Notes under the pieces: model-generated
What the model saw: only the letters and a program-made list of their open reading frames with translations
What the model was told of the DNA's origin: nothing
Databases searched by the model: none
Program-made: the position numbers and the translations under genes
NCBI GenBank assembly: GCA_025201765.1
Contig: MU623381.1
Span: 1-64,000 of the forward strand
Source of the DNA: Daldinia sp. FL1419
Lineage: Eukaryota; Ascomycota; Sordariomycetes; Xylariales; Hypoxylaceae
DNA length: 64,000 bases
Direction: 5' to 3'
Shown: positions 45,469 through 57,465 of the stretch, in pieces
How the letters are laid out: each line of letters begins with the position of its first letter
Numbering within the stretch: the stretch's first letter is position 1

Positions 45469-47933
45469 ATGGAATCAATATCACGGATATCAAATCTACT
45501 TGAGAACGGTGAGAAAACCTATATTATCTTGATTGCTTGACCGAGCCAGACTGACTTGCGTTTATAGCCCGGGAGCTCACTCTCGATGCGGCCCAAGCAG
45601 CCCGGAGCTCTCGAAGTACCACACGATCTCTCCCGACAGCACAATTAAAGAAGCTTCTCGACAGCAGAAATGACCGAGAGGTCCTCGATGGATTGCGCCG
45701 GGTAATTTCTGTACGCATCCTCTATTTCCCCTATCACCTTTAGGAATACGCCGACTGATCGACCCTATTTATCCAGATGATGTACCGCCAGCAGAAGACC
45801 TTACCATTCTTCTCTTCTGTCGTCAAAAATGTCGCGTCACCGAACCTCGAGATCAAGAAGCTCGTGTACATATACCTTATACATCATGCCGAGCAAGAGC
45901 CAGATATGGCGCTCTTATCCATTAATACCATCCAAAAGTCCTTATCAGATTCGAATCCGCAAGTACGAGCGCTCGCCCTACGAACCATGTCCGGTATTCG
46001 AGTCCCCGTCATCAGCCAAATCGTATCTTTAGCTATCAAAAAGGGGGTGGCAGACATGTCCCCTCATGTGCGTAAGGCTGCTGCTCTCGCTATACCGAAA
46101 TGCTACCGTCTGGAACCAAGCACCCTACCTCAGTTACTGGAATACCTGACAACACTCTTAGGCGACAAGCAGTACTTCGTCGCAGGTGCTGCGGTAAGCG
46201 CTTACATGGAGATATGCCCCGACAGAATCGACTTGATCCACAAGCACTACAGGAGCCTTGTCAAAAAGATTGTAGATATGGACGAATGGAGTCAACTGGC
46301 AGTACTGCGAATGATGTCCATATATTCGCGGAAGTGTTTTCCAAGGCGGACGAAGAGCGTCAAGTCGAAAGACAAACCCGCTGATCTCCAGGACTTTTAC
46401 GGGGAAGGCGAATCAGATCCCGCCGCAGACGGGGAACGGGTGATTATTCTCGATCCGGATCTCGTCCTATTACTCAATGGGATTAAACCACTCCTGCAAA
46501 GCAGAAACTCGGGTGTTGTGGTAGCTGTGGCTCGGTGTTATGCGGACTTGGGTACACCTGAATACACCAAGGCCTCCGTCGGTCCGTTAGTCGCTCTCTT
46601 ACGGGGAGCACAGGATATTCAACAAGTCGCGCTATATAACATAGTATCCGTCTGTCTTGCGCATCCAGAAGCATTCGTCAAATATGCCTCGCATTTTCTT
46701 GTCCGCGCTACGGACACAGCCCCAGTGTGGGAGCTAAAGCTTGAGGTGCTCACACTAATCTTCCCCCATAGCCCCTTACAGACGAAAAGCCTCATACTCA
46801 ACGAGCTCGAACATTTCTCTCGCGGCACAAATAAGTCGCTTGTTCGCGAAGCAGTGAGAGCTATTGGCCGATGCGCGCAAGCGGATCCGGCGACCGCACC
46901 TCGGTGCATGCGACTACTACTAGGACAAATAACGAGTCTCGACGGCACATTGGCTGCCGAGTCACTAACTGTAATACGTCACCTTATTCAACAGGAACCT
47001 CAGGCGCATATGGGAACTGTTGTGCGTCTGGCAAAGAATCTCGATTCCGCGACCGACCCGCAGGCTCGCGCAACTATCATATGGCTTGTGGGTGAATTCG
47101 CAGGCCTAAACGGCGAGGACAATATTGCGGCCGATGTACTACGAATACTTCTAAAAGGATTCGCAGATGAATCCGAGGTTGCTAAGCGACAGATTGTCCT
47201 TCTTGCAGCAAAAGTCTACCTACATCATCTCAACAGAGCAACCGAGGCGCAAAAAACAGAAGACGGGAGCCTTGACCCTCCGCCGAACGCGGAGGACCAC
47301 CCTATTGTTCGACTATGGAATTATGTCCTCCTACTTGTCCGTTACGATACATCATACGATTTACGTGATCGCACGCGCTTATATAAAGCGTTGCTGAGTG
47401 TGCCTCAACTTGCGACGTTGATGCTACTTGCACCCAAACCCGCGCCTCAAGCGCCCAGCCCGTCGGAAACACGCAAAGGCTTTTTACTGGGTTCCTCGGC
47501 GCTTGTGCTGGCTGGGGGTGGAGGCGTGCACGGCCTGCGAGGGTACGAGCCCCTGCCAGACTGGGTCGAAGAAGGCAGGGAGCCGGATCCGAAACTTCGG
47601 GCTCAGGGTGGTGTCCCGAGCGAATATGGCGAGGAGAAAAGAGCCATCCCTGCGGCACGTGTGCTTGGTGATTCTTCGGTGGGGGTTCAAGGAAGTAGAA
47701 GTAATGGGCTATCCGCCTCGGCAGGGACGGGGGCTAAGACTTTAGACGATTGGCTCGCCGAGGACGAGGACGAGGAAGCGGACGCGGAAGCGGAAGCGGA
47801 AGATGTTGGCGAAGAGGAGGAAGAAAGTGAAGAAGAATCCGAAGAAGAATCCGAAGAGGAAGAGGAAGAAGAGGAGACCGATGAAGAATTGGACAACTCC
47901 AAGGCTGAGCTAGAAGGGTTTCTTAATGGTTAA
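45469..47933 (+). CDS. apl6: AP-3 adaptor complex beta subunit
   Basis: Three exons, 45469-45508, 45568-45710 and 45777-47933, give 779 residues. The first exon codes MESISRISNLLEN and the second RELTLDAAQAARS, the family's conserved N-terminus. Introns are 59 and 66 bp. The adaptin HEAT/ARM solenoid is clear in the third exon: NVASPNLEIKKLVYIYLIHH, MALLSINTIQKSLSDSNPQVRALALRTMS, then PHVRKAAALAIPKC. The C-terminal 90 residues hold LDDWLAEDEDEE and then a nearly pure Glu/Asp/Ser run, the acidic hinge typical of AP-3 beta, with no appended ear. The subunit helps carry cargo from the Golgi to the vacuole. Compared with AP-1 and AP-2 beta it lacks a clathrin box. Confidence 0.95.
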
Positions 47934-48425
47934 CACTGGGCTCGCTTACCTTTTTGCATATTAAGCAGGGCTATACAAATAGAAATGCATAGGCACAGAG
48001 AGTATTAGGACGGACTACATAGCACTAGGCGTTGCTAGATGTTGTTTCCGGCTTTCTTATTAGACGGTATAATGAAGACTGCCCGTATATTCGGGCGCCA
48101 TGCAGAGTATTGCCGTACTCCAATTACGCAATGTATTCGATTAACTATGCAGAAATAATAATATATATAAGAAGTAACGTGAAAAATCGGATATACGGAA
48201 GAAATGGGCACTTGAATCTATATATGCAGGTAGCTAACCGTATGCGAAACCGCGGATATCTCAGTAGAAGCGTCTATATATATATATATCATCGCTCACT
48301 CTCTAAATATGCCAAAAGATAAAATGACCCAAGCAGGCGAAGCAAAGAGCCCGCTGGTCCTACGTCTAATTCCCAAAGGGAAGAAATGGAAGCAACGAAA
48401 TTTCAAAATTCCAAACGCCGTTGTC
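47934..48425. other. convergent intergenic region
   Basis: 3' ends of AP-3 beta (plus) and the RTA1-like gene (minus). It contains a (TA)n run at 48274-48290 and little else. Confidence 0.5.
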
Positions 48426-49679
48426 TTATACGCTAAGCGTCTTCTGCTCCGTCTGGTGACCCTCGTCGCCCGATGTGATGGGTTCTTCGGGGTGGGTCTT
48501 CTCCCCCTTATTCTTCCGCTTGAAGCGTTGGGCTTCCCGCTCGGCCATGGCCGGGAACAGGAAGCCGGGAGGGAAGGCGGTTAAAAGGACGACGGGGATG
48601 ATGATGCAGCTGTTGTTGTGGTGTGAGTAGATGTTTCTCGTGGAAAAGGAGATGGGAAGGGGGAACAGATAAAAATTTGCACGACTTACAATCCCTCGAG
48701 CACAATGAACGACGGCTCGTCCTGCATAATCTTATTTCCCCAACCGCCGGCCATTTCGGCGATGCGGTAAATACACCGGATCAGAATACCCGTGTACGCG
48801 CCGGCCACCGCATAGAAGAACATGCGAAACTTCTTGTCGTTCCACGTCGCCAAAGCCGCGGGGGTAGCCTGGCCGCTGGCCACCCACTTCTTGGTGCGAA
48901 GGTAATAATCCACACACATAACACCGAAGAAACCCAATACGGCAGACTGCAGCGCGATGCCCGCGATAATCACCCGGTCGCCGCTGAGCAGGAGCTCCGG
49001 GTTGTCGTACCCGGCAGACGCGGCTAGGCTGCCGCCGATGGCTTGCAGGATTAGGCAGGATACGTCGGCGGGCACGAAGATTAGGGGGTAGAGCCGGGGG
49101 CGCAGGCGAGAGAGGTCCGGGTTGACGGACAGGGTGACGTGCTTGAGGGTTAGGTAGATGGAGATGCAGATTAGCGTCGGCGCAAGGATGATGGCGCAGA
49201 TTTGCGTCTGGAAGGCATCTGAGTTCCAGGGGTTATTATGCAGGAGGACGCGCGCGACGTAACCTAGGGTTTGGAGTGTTAGTATGTATTCATATATAAG
49301 TTAGGCTTGGATATATGTCGTTTCGTCGTGAACGAGCGTAAGGCTGCGTTCGCATTGCGCCGGGAACAAGCAAGCAGACAGACAGACAGATAGACACATA
49401 AATTCCTCTTATTCCCATCCAGAGTGGAAGCAAAATGACCATACCTGCAAACTCCAAAATGCATCCTGCGGTAAGGGCGGCGGAATATCCCCAAGTCCTC
49501 TTCCAGATACCGGTGACAACGAGGCCTATGATGCACAGGCCGAAGGCAGCGGCGAGGAAGGCATTGACGCCGAGGTTGGGATAGTATCCTAGAACCGTAG
49601 CCTGGACCGGGCAGTAAGGGCCAACCTCTGTGCAGGATTTAAACGATACGCGATGCGGCGCATCGGTGCTGTTCGACAT
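48426..49679 (-). CDS. RTA1-like membrane protein
   Basis: Three exons, 49679-49445, 49263-48690 and 48609-48426, give 330 residues. The introns are 181 bp (CATACTAACAC branch, with a CAGA microsatellite) and 80 bp. RTA1 family marks are the YYPNLGVNAFLAAAFGL first helix (about 32-48), ILAPTLICISIYLTLKH, a FVPADVSCLILQAIGGSL helix, then FGVMCVDYYL, RCIYRIAEMAGGW and a final VLLTAFPPGFLFPAM. Seven membrane helices are expected. Relatives are linked to resistance to 7-aminocholesterol, sphingoid bases and azoles, and are described as lipid-translocating exporter-like. The C-terminal tail is Lys/Glu-rich and cytosolic. Substrate is unproven. Confidence 0.92.
49374..49396 (+). repeat. (CAGA)n microsatellite in RTA1-like intron 1
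   Basis: Tandem CAGA/TAGA units inside the 181-bp intron of the RTA1-like gene. Confidence 0.85.
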
Positions 49680-51117
49680 CTTGTCGAGGTCGAGCTTTAC
49701 GTCGAATATATCTCGGTATAAATTCCCTGCGATTTTTTTTCTCCCAGCTATATTGTCCTAGCAGAAACGACTTTCCAATGTTCAGCAGATGACCTAGTTG
49801 AGATCTCGATTTATGCGGATTGTCAAATAGTAAATCTCGGGGGCGAGTATCTAGGTAGGTAGATATTCAAAATGCCGGCGACGTATCGCGAACGGGAAGT
49901 CTAATAATAAAACGAAACAGCTCAAATTTTAGCGAGGGACGCTATAGACCAGATCAACTATAGGATGGGATCGAATTATAACCAGGGTGGGAAAAGGGCC
50001 GGACCAAGATCAAATAACCCAGCGGTGCGGTACAGAAATATTAATAAATTAGATTCAAGCAAAAGAAAACCAGAGAAAAAAAAACAAAACGTGAGAGCCT
50101 CGTAAGAATATTTCAGGCGATCTCACACCCATTAACAATCTACTCTTAACCCAGCATCATCGGTGGGGGAGGGAGGCAAGACGAGGTAAGCAAAGCGAGC
50201 GAACAGTGTGTGGGTGTAATAAGTTTACTTGGCAGCATTTTTGGATTTCCGAGCAAATGAATAGCGAATACGCTGATGGCGTAAGGATCCGGTGCGGAAC
50301 CCGATCACAAATACACTATGTATATCCACGAGAAGGTTACTAAAAGCGGAAAAGACGATTAGATACCTACCCAGGCCGTGGTGCCAACCCGCCAACAAGG
50401 ATCATGTACAATACAAAATAGAGCAAGAGATCGCTTAAGCGATCTGACAAGAGACGGTGGGAAGAAAAAAAAAAACACGAACATGGCCCCCCCTGGTGGG
50501 CTTCTAGAACGCCGATGCCCAGCTCGGTAGCGCTGCCGAGCTGACGAAACGTCGTCCTCTTTCCCAGCTCCGAGCAGAGCCAAGAAAGCCTGCGCTGTCA
50601 TATACATATTGCATTGCTATCTTGCATTGTCGAATAAGACTGTCCAAGAGATAGATAGATATATGTGCTACCTGCTTATCTGGATATATATATCTACAGT
50701 ACCTACCTACCTACCTACCTACCTATATGTCCCCTCTAGTATCGGTGTGGTTCAGCAAAAGAGTCAGTACCGTCCATCGTCATGACTAGGTTAAGTCATC
50801 TGCCAAATCGAAGCTGTGGAATTAGATTAGAGGGGGATTGGACCCCCCCAAATCTTTGGGCGGAAGAGGCTTCATCCGGGACGCTACGGCTTTAGTTCAC
50901 TTCTCCGGACTCCACCCGGGTCCTTGGACCGGAACCATGTATTCTCATTACGTCGTACTGTAAAATACGTATTGCTTGTCTTAGCTCGTAGACTTCTTGG
51001 GGATGTCTTAGATACGCGAGTAATAGCCGATCTGATAATTACAAGGGAAGCTATATTAAATCTTTCGCCTTGTTTACTTCATCAGATTAGATTAGATCGC
51101 ATCTTCAATCTTAGATC
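49680..51117. other. intergenic region with ACCT microsatellite
   Basis: Promoter side of the RTA1-like gene and 3' side of the dehydrogenase. It includes GTAGGTAGATATTC near 49855, a run of A near 50080-50090, and (ACCT)n at 50698-50725. No gene seen. Confidence 0.5.
50698..50725 (+). repeat. (ACCT)n microsatellite
   Basis: Six to seven tandem ACCT copies, the reverse-strand form of the TAGG run at 17490. Confidence 0.9.
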
Positions 51118-52407
51118 TTATTCTTTGCCGCCTAGGAATCTATATATGACAGAGAAGTCTCTGCCTTTACATGCTTCTACTTTCTCGGCTTCTTCGTAAA
51201 CCTGTCTTGCCCGATCGCCGAGCTCTAACTTGGCATCGGCTTCATTTGCGGCTACAATGGCAAGCTTTAAATCTTTCTTCATCAGACTGATACCAAACCC
51301 GCCAGAATAATCACGGCTAGCTGGTGCGCCTTCAACAACTCCTTTTACCGGATTGTTGACTTCGCTCGGCCAGCATTTACCAGTGCTGACATTGATGATA
51401 TTGGCCAACGTCTTGGGATCGAGACCCCATCTAATACCTAGATTCATCGCCTCGGCCGTTGCAATGTTATTAATGGCGAGTAGATAGTTGTTCGCTAACT
51501 TGGCACTAAGCCCGTTGCCTTGCGCACCGCAATGCAACACTCGTTTTCCCATCCGAAGCAATATCGGCTCTAGCTTTGGTACTAAAGCATCGGGAGCACC
51601 CAACATGAAAGTCAGGGTACCTGCTGCAGCACCTACTACCCCACCTGACATAGGAGCATCGACAAATTGACCTTGGTTTGCATCGGAAACCCAGCCCGCA
51701 ACCTCACGAGATGACGAGGGATCGATAGTTGAGCAGTCGATATATACTCTGTCCTTTCTAGGTAAATCTGGCGATAATATCTCTCGATACACGCCTTTTA
51801 CATGTGACGGCTCTGGTAACACGGTGATTACTATATCCTAACAAGATCCAGTTAGCATTGAAGGCCCAACATCATCTTGAGGAAACAAAATGGAATCTCG
51901 GAAAGGTTCTTCAGAGGATTGGCTTTAAATGTATGAATTAATCACAAAAGAACCGGCAAGCCGGCCCCAACTTAGATCATAGATAGAACAAACTCATCAT
52001 TTGAACAAAAATTGAAATGGGAAAATTCAAGGAATGGTGAACATACCGACTCTTTTGCCGCATCGTTCACATTACTCGCCAGTTCAACGGCAGCACCGCC
52101 AGTCTGAGATGTCCGCATATCCTCAGCTAAGCGTTTCACCGCTTCGCTATTAATATCGAACAACTTGACGGAATCACTCGGCGGGAGCTTCGCCTGCAAG
52201 TTTTTGGCCATTTGGTACCCCTAAGTCCACATCCGTTAGTTTGCTTTCCATAACATAAGTCGGCAACGCAGAGCTTGAGGCCTAAGGGTCAAAACATACC
52301 ATCTGACCTAAACCAATAAACCCATACCTCTCCAACCGTCCCGACGTAGCCGAAAAGGGTCGCCGTTGAAGTCTAATAGCGTTCCGTGCAACAGTGTGAA
52401 CTCTCAT
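51118..52407 (-). CDS. 3-hydroxyisobutyrate dehydrogenase, mitochondrial
   Basis: Three exons, 52407-52300, 52220-52047 and 51837-51118, give 333 residues. Introns are 79 and 209 bp. The N-terminus (MRVHTVARNAIRLQRRPFSA) is a likely mitochondrial targeting peptide. The dinucleotide fold GFIGLGQMGYQMAKNL is split by the first intron at the Gly-rich turn, and the join restores it. Substrate-binding motifs are DAPMSGGVVGAAAGTLTFM and the catalytic Lys of GNGLSAKLANN. The enzyme oxidises 3-hydroxyisobutyrate with NAD+ in valine breakdown in the mitochondrial matrix. I did not recognise any other valine-pathway gene nearby. Confidence 0.94.
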
Positions 52408-53661
52408 GGTGGAAAATAGGATCGGTGAAGCAATTCCAGCACCAAGTGAAAACAACCAGCTGCAACGGTGAACATAAGAATCGCGGCAAAGGGAAAAAAT
52501 AGCAAAAGCTAATTGGAGAACGACCGACTTTCTCCAACTTTTGCTCCAAAGCCTTGAACATCCGCGGGGTACCGAGGACCGACCATTGCCGGCCCAAACC
52601 AAACCGAAAAACCTTAGGTTAAACGGTTGGCTGGCCGGATCATCTGGTCAAGTGACCTCATTTCCAAGTGTCAGGAAAGAGGCACTACCTCAGTCTGCGC
52701 CGCGCGCATCCGCGAGGAAATATTTCAATCCATTATACCAACTCTCCAGACAAATCTTCCTAGGCGTCCTCGATGCAACGGTGAAGCGTTCAGGAAGCTG
52801 AATGCTACGCCTCTGCTGGGGTTGAAAATGGGAATTGGAAAAAAGGACGAGGAATAAAATGAAATTTGCGAAAATTTTTTATCTTCATTTTAGATAGTAA
52901 AAGCTCGGGCCACCCCGGTTAGGGACGGTGGATCCCTGTCGGCTTTTTTGGGCGTAACGGATGAACGTTTCAGTCGCTCAGTTCGGGTTACGTTACTGCT
53001 ATTGAACAAGCTACGTGAGAAGCAAAAAGCTCGTACAACAGTTACTTTAATTACTAGAAAAAAAAATATCAACTAATGGTACATATAATCGTAATGAGGC
53101 TCAATTCCTCCATTCCACATCGTTGAAACCACGATCCTATCAGACTAGGGCGGAATTGAGGATAAGCCTCTTTGTTAATAGAGCTCTTTGTTGAGCTGGT
53201 CACTTAAAAGGACATCTCCTCTTGCTACTCGTATAGTTCTATAGGGAATTCTATTCCATACTATTTGAATCTGAATTGTCATCTCTTCAAAAAACCAACC
53301 AACCTTAACCATGTCACAAACACGGGGGGAATGAGTGAATTTTCTCTTTCATTATGAAGTTCGAGGGACCTGTAGTGTAGGAGTAAAGCGAATTCTCCTT
53401 TCCCGAGAGAGACCGCCAAAAGGGATGTGATGTATACATAAGCCATTTCATATAGCTACGCGAAATCATAATCTGAACAGCCGATTCCGACGACCGCCCA
53501 AGGGGTATGTGCAAAAATAACAGACAAGCAACCAGGTTTACCCACCAACGAAACCCAGTGAAACAACTCCAATGAGTCAAGATTGCGAGGACAATATGAG
53601 GGATACTAAGAGACTAATAAATGATCATAGGACTTGGAGCTAATTCGAGGGTAGTATTAAG
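52408..53661. other. intergenic region
   Basis: Promoter side of the dehydrogenase and 3' side of the Bqt4-like gene. Open frames here are shadows or short. No gene recognised. Confidence 0.5.
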
Positions 53662-55039
53662 CTAGAATACGCCCATGACGTATGGGATTAAGGCACTGGA
53701 GAAAATGGTTAGCACACGGTACGATTGGGGTCCAACGATAATTCAGTAACTCACCCAACTGCCAGAGTCGCACTCAGACCGACGAGAGCCCGGTTCCTGA
53801 CACGCTCCTTCCTCAATTGCACTTCCGTCTTCACCTTCTTCGACCTCGGTTCCTCCGAAATTTCGGATGCATCCTCTTCTTGTTCTTCCTCTTCATCGTC
53901 AACGGCAATCTCATCGGCCTTTCGCTTGCTCTTATTGCTGTTCGAGCCCGATGACGCAGCGGTCTCAGCAGCAGCAATCCTTACCATTTCCTTCGCCTCT
54001 TCGATCATACGGGCAGCCTCTTCAGCATCGGGTTCTCCGCTAACAGGAAGTTGTACTTCAACAGCCGTTTGTGTCGTCTCGACACCACCGTGGAACTCAA
54101 CCTCCTGGCCGACCTTAATTTGTACTTTCGGGTCTTCCTCAGCTGGCGCGAAGACAACAGGAGGTTCCTTCTCGATAGTCTTGATGGATACCTCCTCAGT
54201 AGCAGCAGTGGATGCGGTGTCTTCGTCCGTCTTCGAACCATTTGTAATAGGCTCAGCTTCTTCTTTAAGGGACGGGATATCGGGGGATAGCTGAGGGACC
54301 GAAGCTTTCGTAGCTCGCTTTCGCGGAGATGCGGTAGCTCGTTTCTTTGAAGGGCTAGCCGAACGGCGACCCCGCGTGGTACGAGGAAGTGACGACGGGG
54401 TTGGCGGCGCAAGGAGGGGTTGCGTTGGTAGGGAAGCTTCGAATTTTGGTGGTGCGGCAATTTTCTTGGGAGGGCTGTCTGGCGCATTTGTGATAGCAAT
54501 TTCGGCCGGGTCTAAGAGCGCACAGATCCAAGGGGTAATTCGATATTCCTCAGCAAGGGCTAAAGCTTGCTCAGGAGGGATCCAAACATTTCCAGCAGTC
54601 TCCTCATGGCTCGTGGTGGGTAGCGACTTGATATACTTGCGCTCCATCTCCTCTTCTACAGCCTCGGCGTAGGGGAAGGTAGCCTTGAACATGCCGGTGG
54701 CAGAGACGAATCCATCTTGGCTACGACGCATGAGGAAGTACGAGTTTGGAGATGACTTGAAGATGCCAGAGACGATGCCCTTCGGCAAAGGGGCTCGTAA
54801 ATGCGCATAGTCAAAGACCCCAAGGCTAGTAGGGTCAATTTCTCCCGCGGTGCCAGCTGCGACCATCTTCGCGGTCAATTGGGTCTGGCCCAAGCGTCGG
54901 CGGGAAACAAGCTCATGATCTATAGGATGAATAAGCGATACAAGTTGGCGTGAATCAGACACGATGCTTCCTTACAAGGAGGTATATCCTCAGTCATAAG
55001 AGGATTATGTTTGTTAGGAAGACGTCTTGAAGTAGCCAT
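53662..55039 (-). CDS. Bqt4-like APSES-fold inner nuclear membrane protein
   Basis: Three exons, 55039-54976, 54919-53755 and 53695-53662, give 420 residues. Introns are 56 and 59 bp. The second holds a GTGCTAACC branch site. The N-terminal part HELVSRRRLGQTQLTAKMV leads into the APSES/KilA-N-like core (IFKSSPNSYFLMRRSQDGFVSATGMFKATFPYA, split here for length, about 60-95). The middle is Pro/Lys/Ser-rich, with basic patches SPSKKRATASPRKRA that suit nuclear import, followed by an acidic stretch. The last exon of 11 codons completes a C-terminal hydrophobic segment (VGLSATLAVGALIPYVMGVF), a tail anchor. In fission yeast, Bqt4 holds telomeres at the nuclear envelope. DNA-binding residues of transcription-factor APSES domains are not all evident. 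Membrane anchoring is inferred from the last exon. Confidence 0.85.
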
Positions 55040-57465
55040 TTTTCAGGATCTGATCGAGACGCGACCGAAATTAGCGTATGCGATAGTGCCTCGCGTCGAT
55101 TGAAGCCAAGAGGCGGTCAGAGTCAAATGAGAGAGAAATATTAAAAAAAAAATAGATATGAGGAAACTGAGGCTGATGGATGGGTTAGCAATTATTCGTT
55201 ATCGAGTCGCGCAGAAATGCGATGCGATGCGATATGAAGTCGCGGGTCGTCGCCATAGAAGCGCGAACTTAGGGCTGGTCGAATAGGCGGGTCGCCAGGA
55301 TGGATTCCACTCACGTTATGCAGAACTGCGTCAGGAAGAGGAGACTATTATTAAAAAGTAAAAAAGCTACACCAAGATTCGAAATCCTAGTTTGGAAATT
55401 TGAAATAATAATTGGAAGTTATGAATTCTTGACCACAAAAAACATTCAAGGGGACAGATTGATGTAGCTGTAACACCCGGCGCAAAAAAAAAGAAAAAGG
55501 TTCCTCTATTCGAAATTCGAGGCGGGTTGTTAGGGAAAAGGACAAGGTCAGAGGAAGAGGAAGGGAGAAAGCCGGGGGCTTCGTTCGACTTCGCGCTGCA
55601 AGTACATTTCCTGTCAGCAACGGTGATTTGTCCAAGACAACCTAGCAGTCGCGAAATAGGAATTGATGAATTACCACGAATAGTTTAGAGGTCCCATTTT
55701 ATCGAGATATGAACCAATTGGAAGAGTCGATTTGGGCAAGGTCCTTTAACTCCTCCTTAGTACGAAAAAGGCACGGACCAACTCCTCTTCTGGAAGACAT
55801 ATGAAGTACGGGGTACATACGGATGCACCCACTGTATCACCGAAGAGGAAATTGCTTTTCCACAGTGTTCAAGTCTAGCTTACTGTCTATTTCGGCACTG
55901 TATTTGCTTTAATACTTGGACCCATCATCCCCTGCTCTCAATCTGCTTGTACGAAACGTGGTCCCTACTATCGTGTGTTGTAGATTATACAATATTCTAC
56001 TATTCTATAAACACCAAAGAACTTGACAACCAAAAGCTATAAAAATAGGAAATATCCTAGTTCGTCAGATTACATCAAATCCAAGCCGGTCACGTATCAA
56101 CCGATCTACCGGCCTAGCTACTCCGTACGAGATGAAAGAGAACCCAGCTACCTTAAAAAATAGGTTCAAGTCTAATATTCTTACAACGAGCAGAAAAGCC
56201 AAACTGAATATTAAATATAACCACCTACCTAGGGTGATTATTATATAGGTAGGTATATTTAGGCAAGTGTACTAGATTTGGTGTATATAAGGCCCTGACA
56301 AGCTTCGGATAGCTTTATAGGTTACTTCATCGTCTCTAACTACCCTTAGAGGTACCTACCCATTACACCTATCATGAGCTCCGAAGCTAAGCTCCCCGAT
56401 AGCTCATCCTAGACAAATTACTCCTTTTAGTTACCTAGGTACCCAAAGTATTCTTGCCCCACTAGGTTACATACATGTAGCTCTCGATTTCATGGTTCAT
56501 CACATTCGTGTAAAAGAATCGACATAATTAGGTTAAAGTCATACAAACTTATGAAGGATCTTTATTATGAATGGAAAAAACTTGAAAAAATAATATGGTG
56601 TGTTTGGTGGAATCTGTTACTATGTGTGCCACGCAGACGTGCATATACCATTGTGCAGAAGGTATCGAAGATGTTGGATGGAGAAAGAAAAGTGATGGTA
56701 CCATTACATTCTGACAGGCTGACATATCCGGGTCGGCACGATGTTTTTAACCCTAAAACTTCAAGTTGCAGTACCTATCGGGCAGCATCAAGTATGGGTG
56801 CATCACTAGCATCACTAACTGACACATGCACACAGACGCACATACGAGTGTCAGGCAAAATGGTGTCTTTGATGGCTTTGATGCAATAACATGTTTGGAA
56901 AGGAGAAGGCAAAGGACCAGGTCTGGCCTCAGGAGACAAAGACGAGACAAGAGGAAAAAGAAAGGTGCCCCTCAAAGCCTCAAGAAGCCACTGGTTGCAC
57001 CTATTTTAGCCCCGCTGCACTTGAGCTGCACATGCAGCTTCTAGAGAGCTAAAGAGCCACAAAATGGGCCAGAAGGCCCCCAAGAAGCCCCAAATTCTGT
57101 AACATCGTATCCAATCGTGTCCATCCCACCTTCTTCATATCAGATCGACAATACAAATCCCAACGCCCACTTAGGTACATAATTTAGGTACATACCCGTG
57201 TACATACGCCCCAGGTACCTATATACGGTAACCTGATAGCTTAGTTACACCCCTCCCAGGTAATTCCAAGTTAATTCCAAGTAATCTCAGGTACAAACCC
57301 ATCACCGCCAGTCTACCCCTCCTAATCAATATTTTATCACACGCCGACAACATCTCTTATTGTTATTTACATCTTTCCCAGACAATATTGAGAATTCATA
57401 ATTTATATTTACCATTTCCATAGGTGGTAAACTTGCCTTACTCTCCCTCGTAGAGCCTCGTCAAA
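55040..57465. other. gene-free stretch upstream of Rho GDI
   Basis: Between divergent Bqt4-like (minus) and Rho GDI (plus) genes. It has TACCTAGG-type words near 56228, 56434 and 57200 and a repeated AATTCCAAGT near 57263. The 56551-56889 frame is not convincing. No gene recognised. Confidence 0.5.

Noticed and set aside
56551..56889. 112-codon plus-strand frame
   Set aside because: Mixed composition, no domain, no splice context and no neighbour support.
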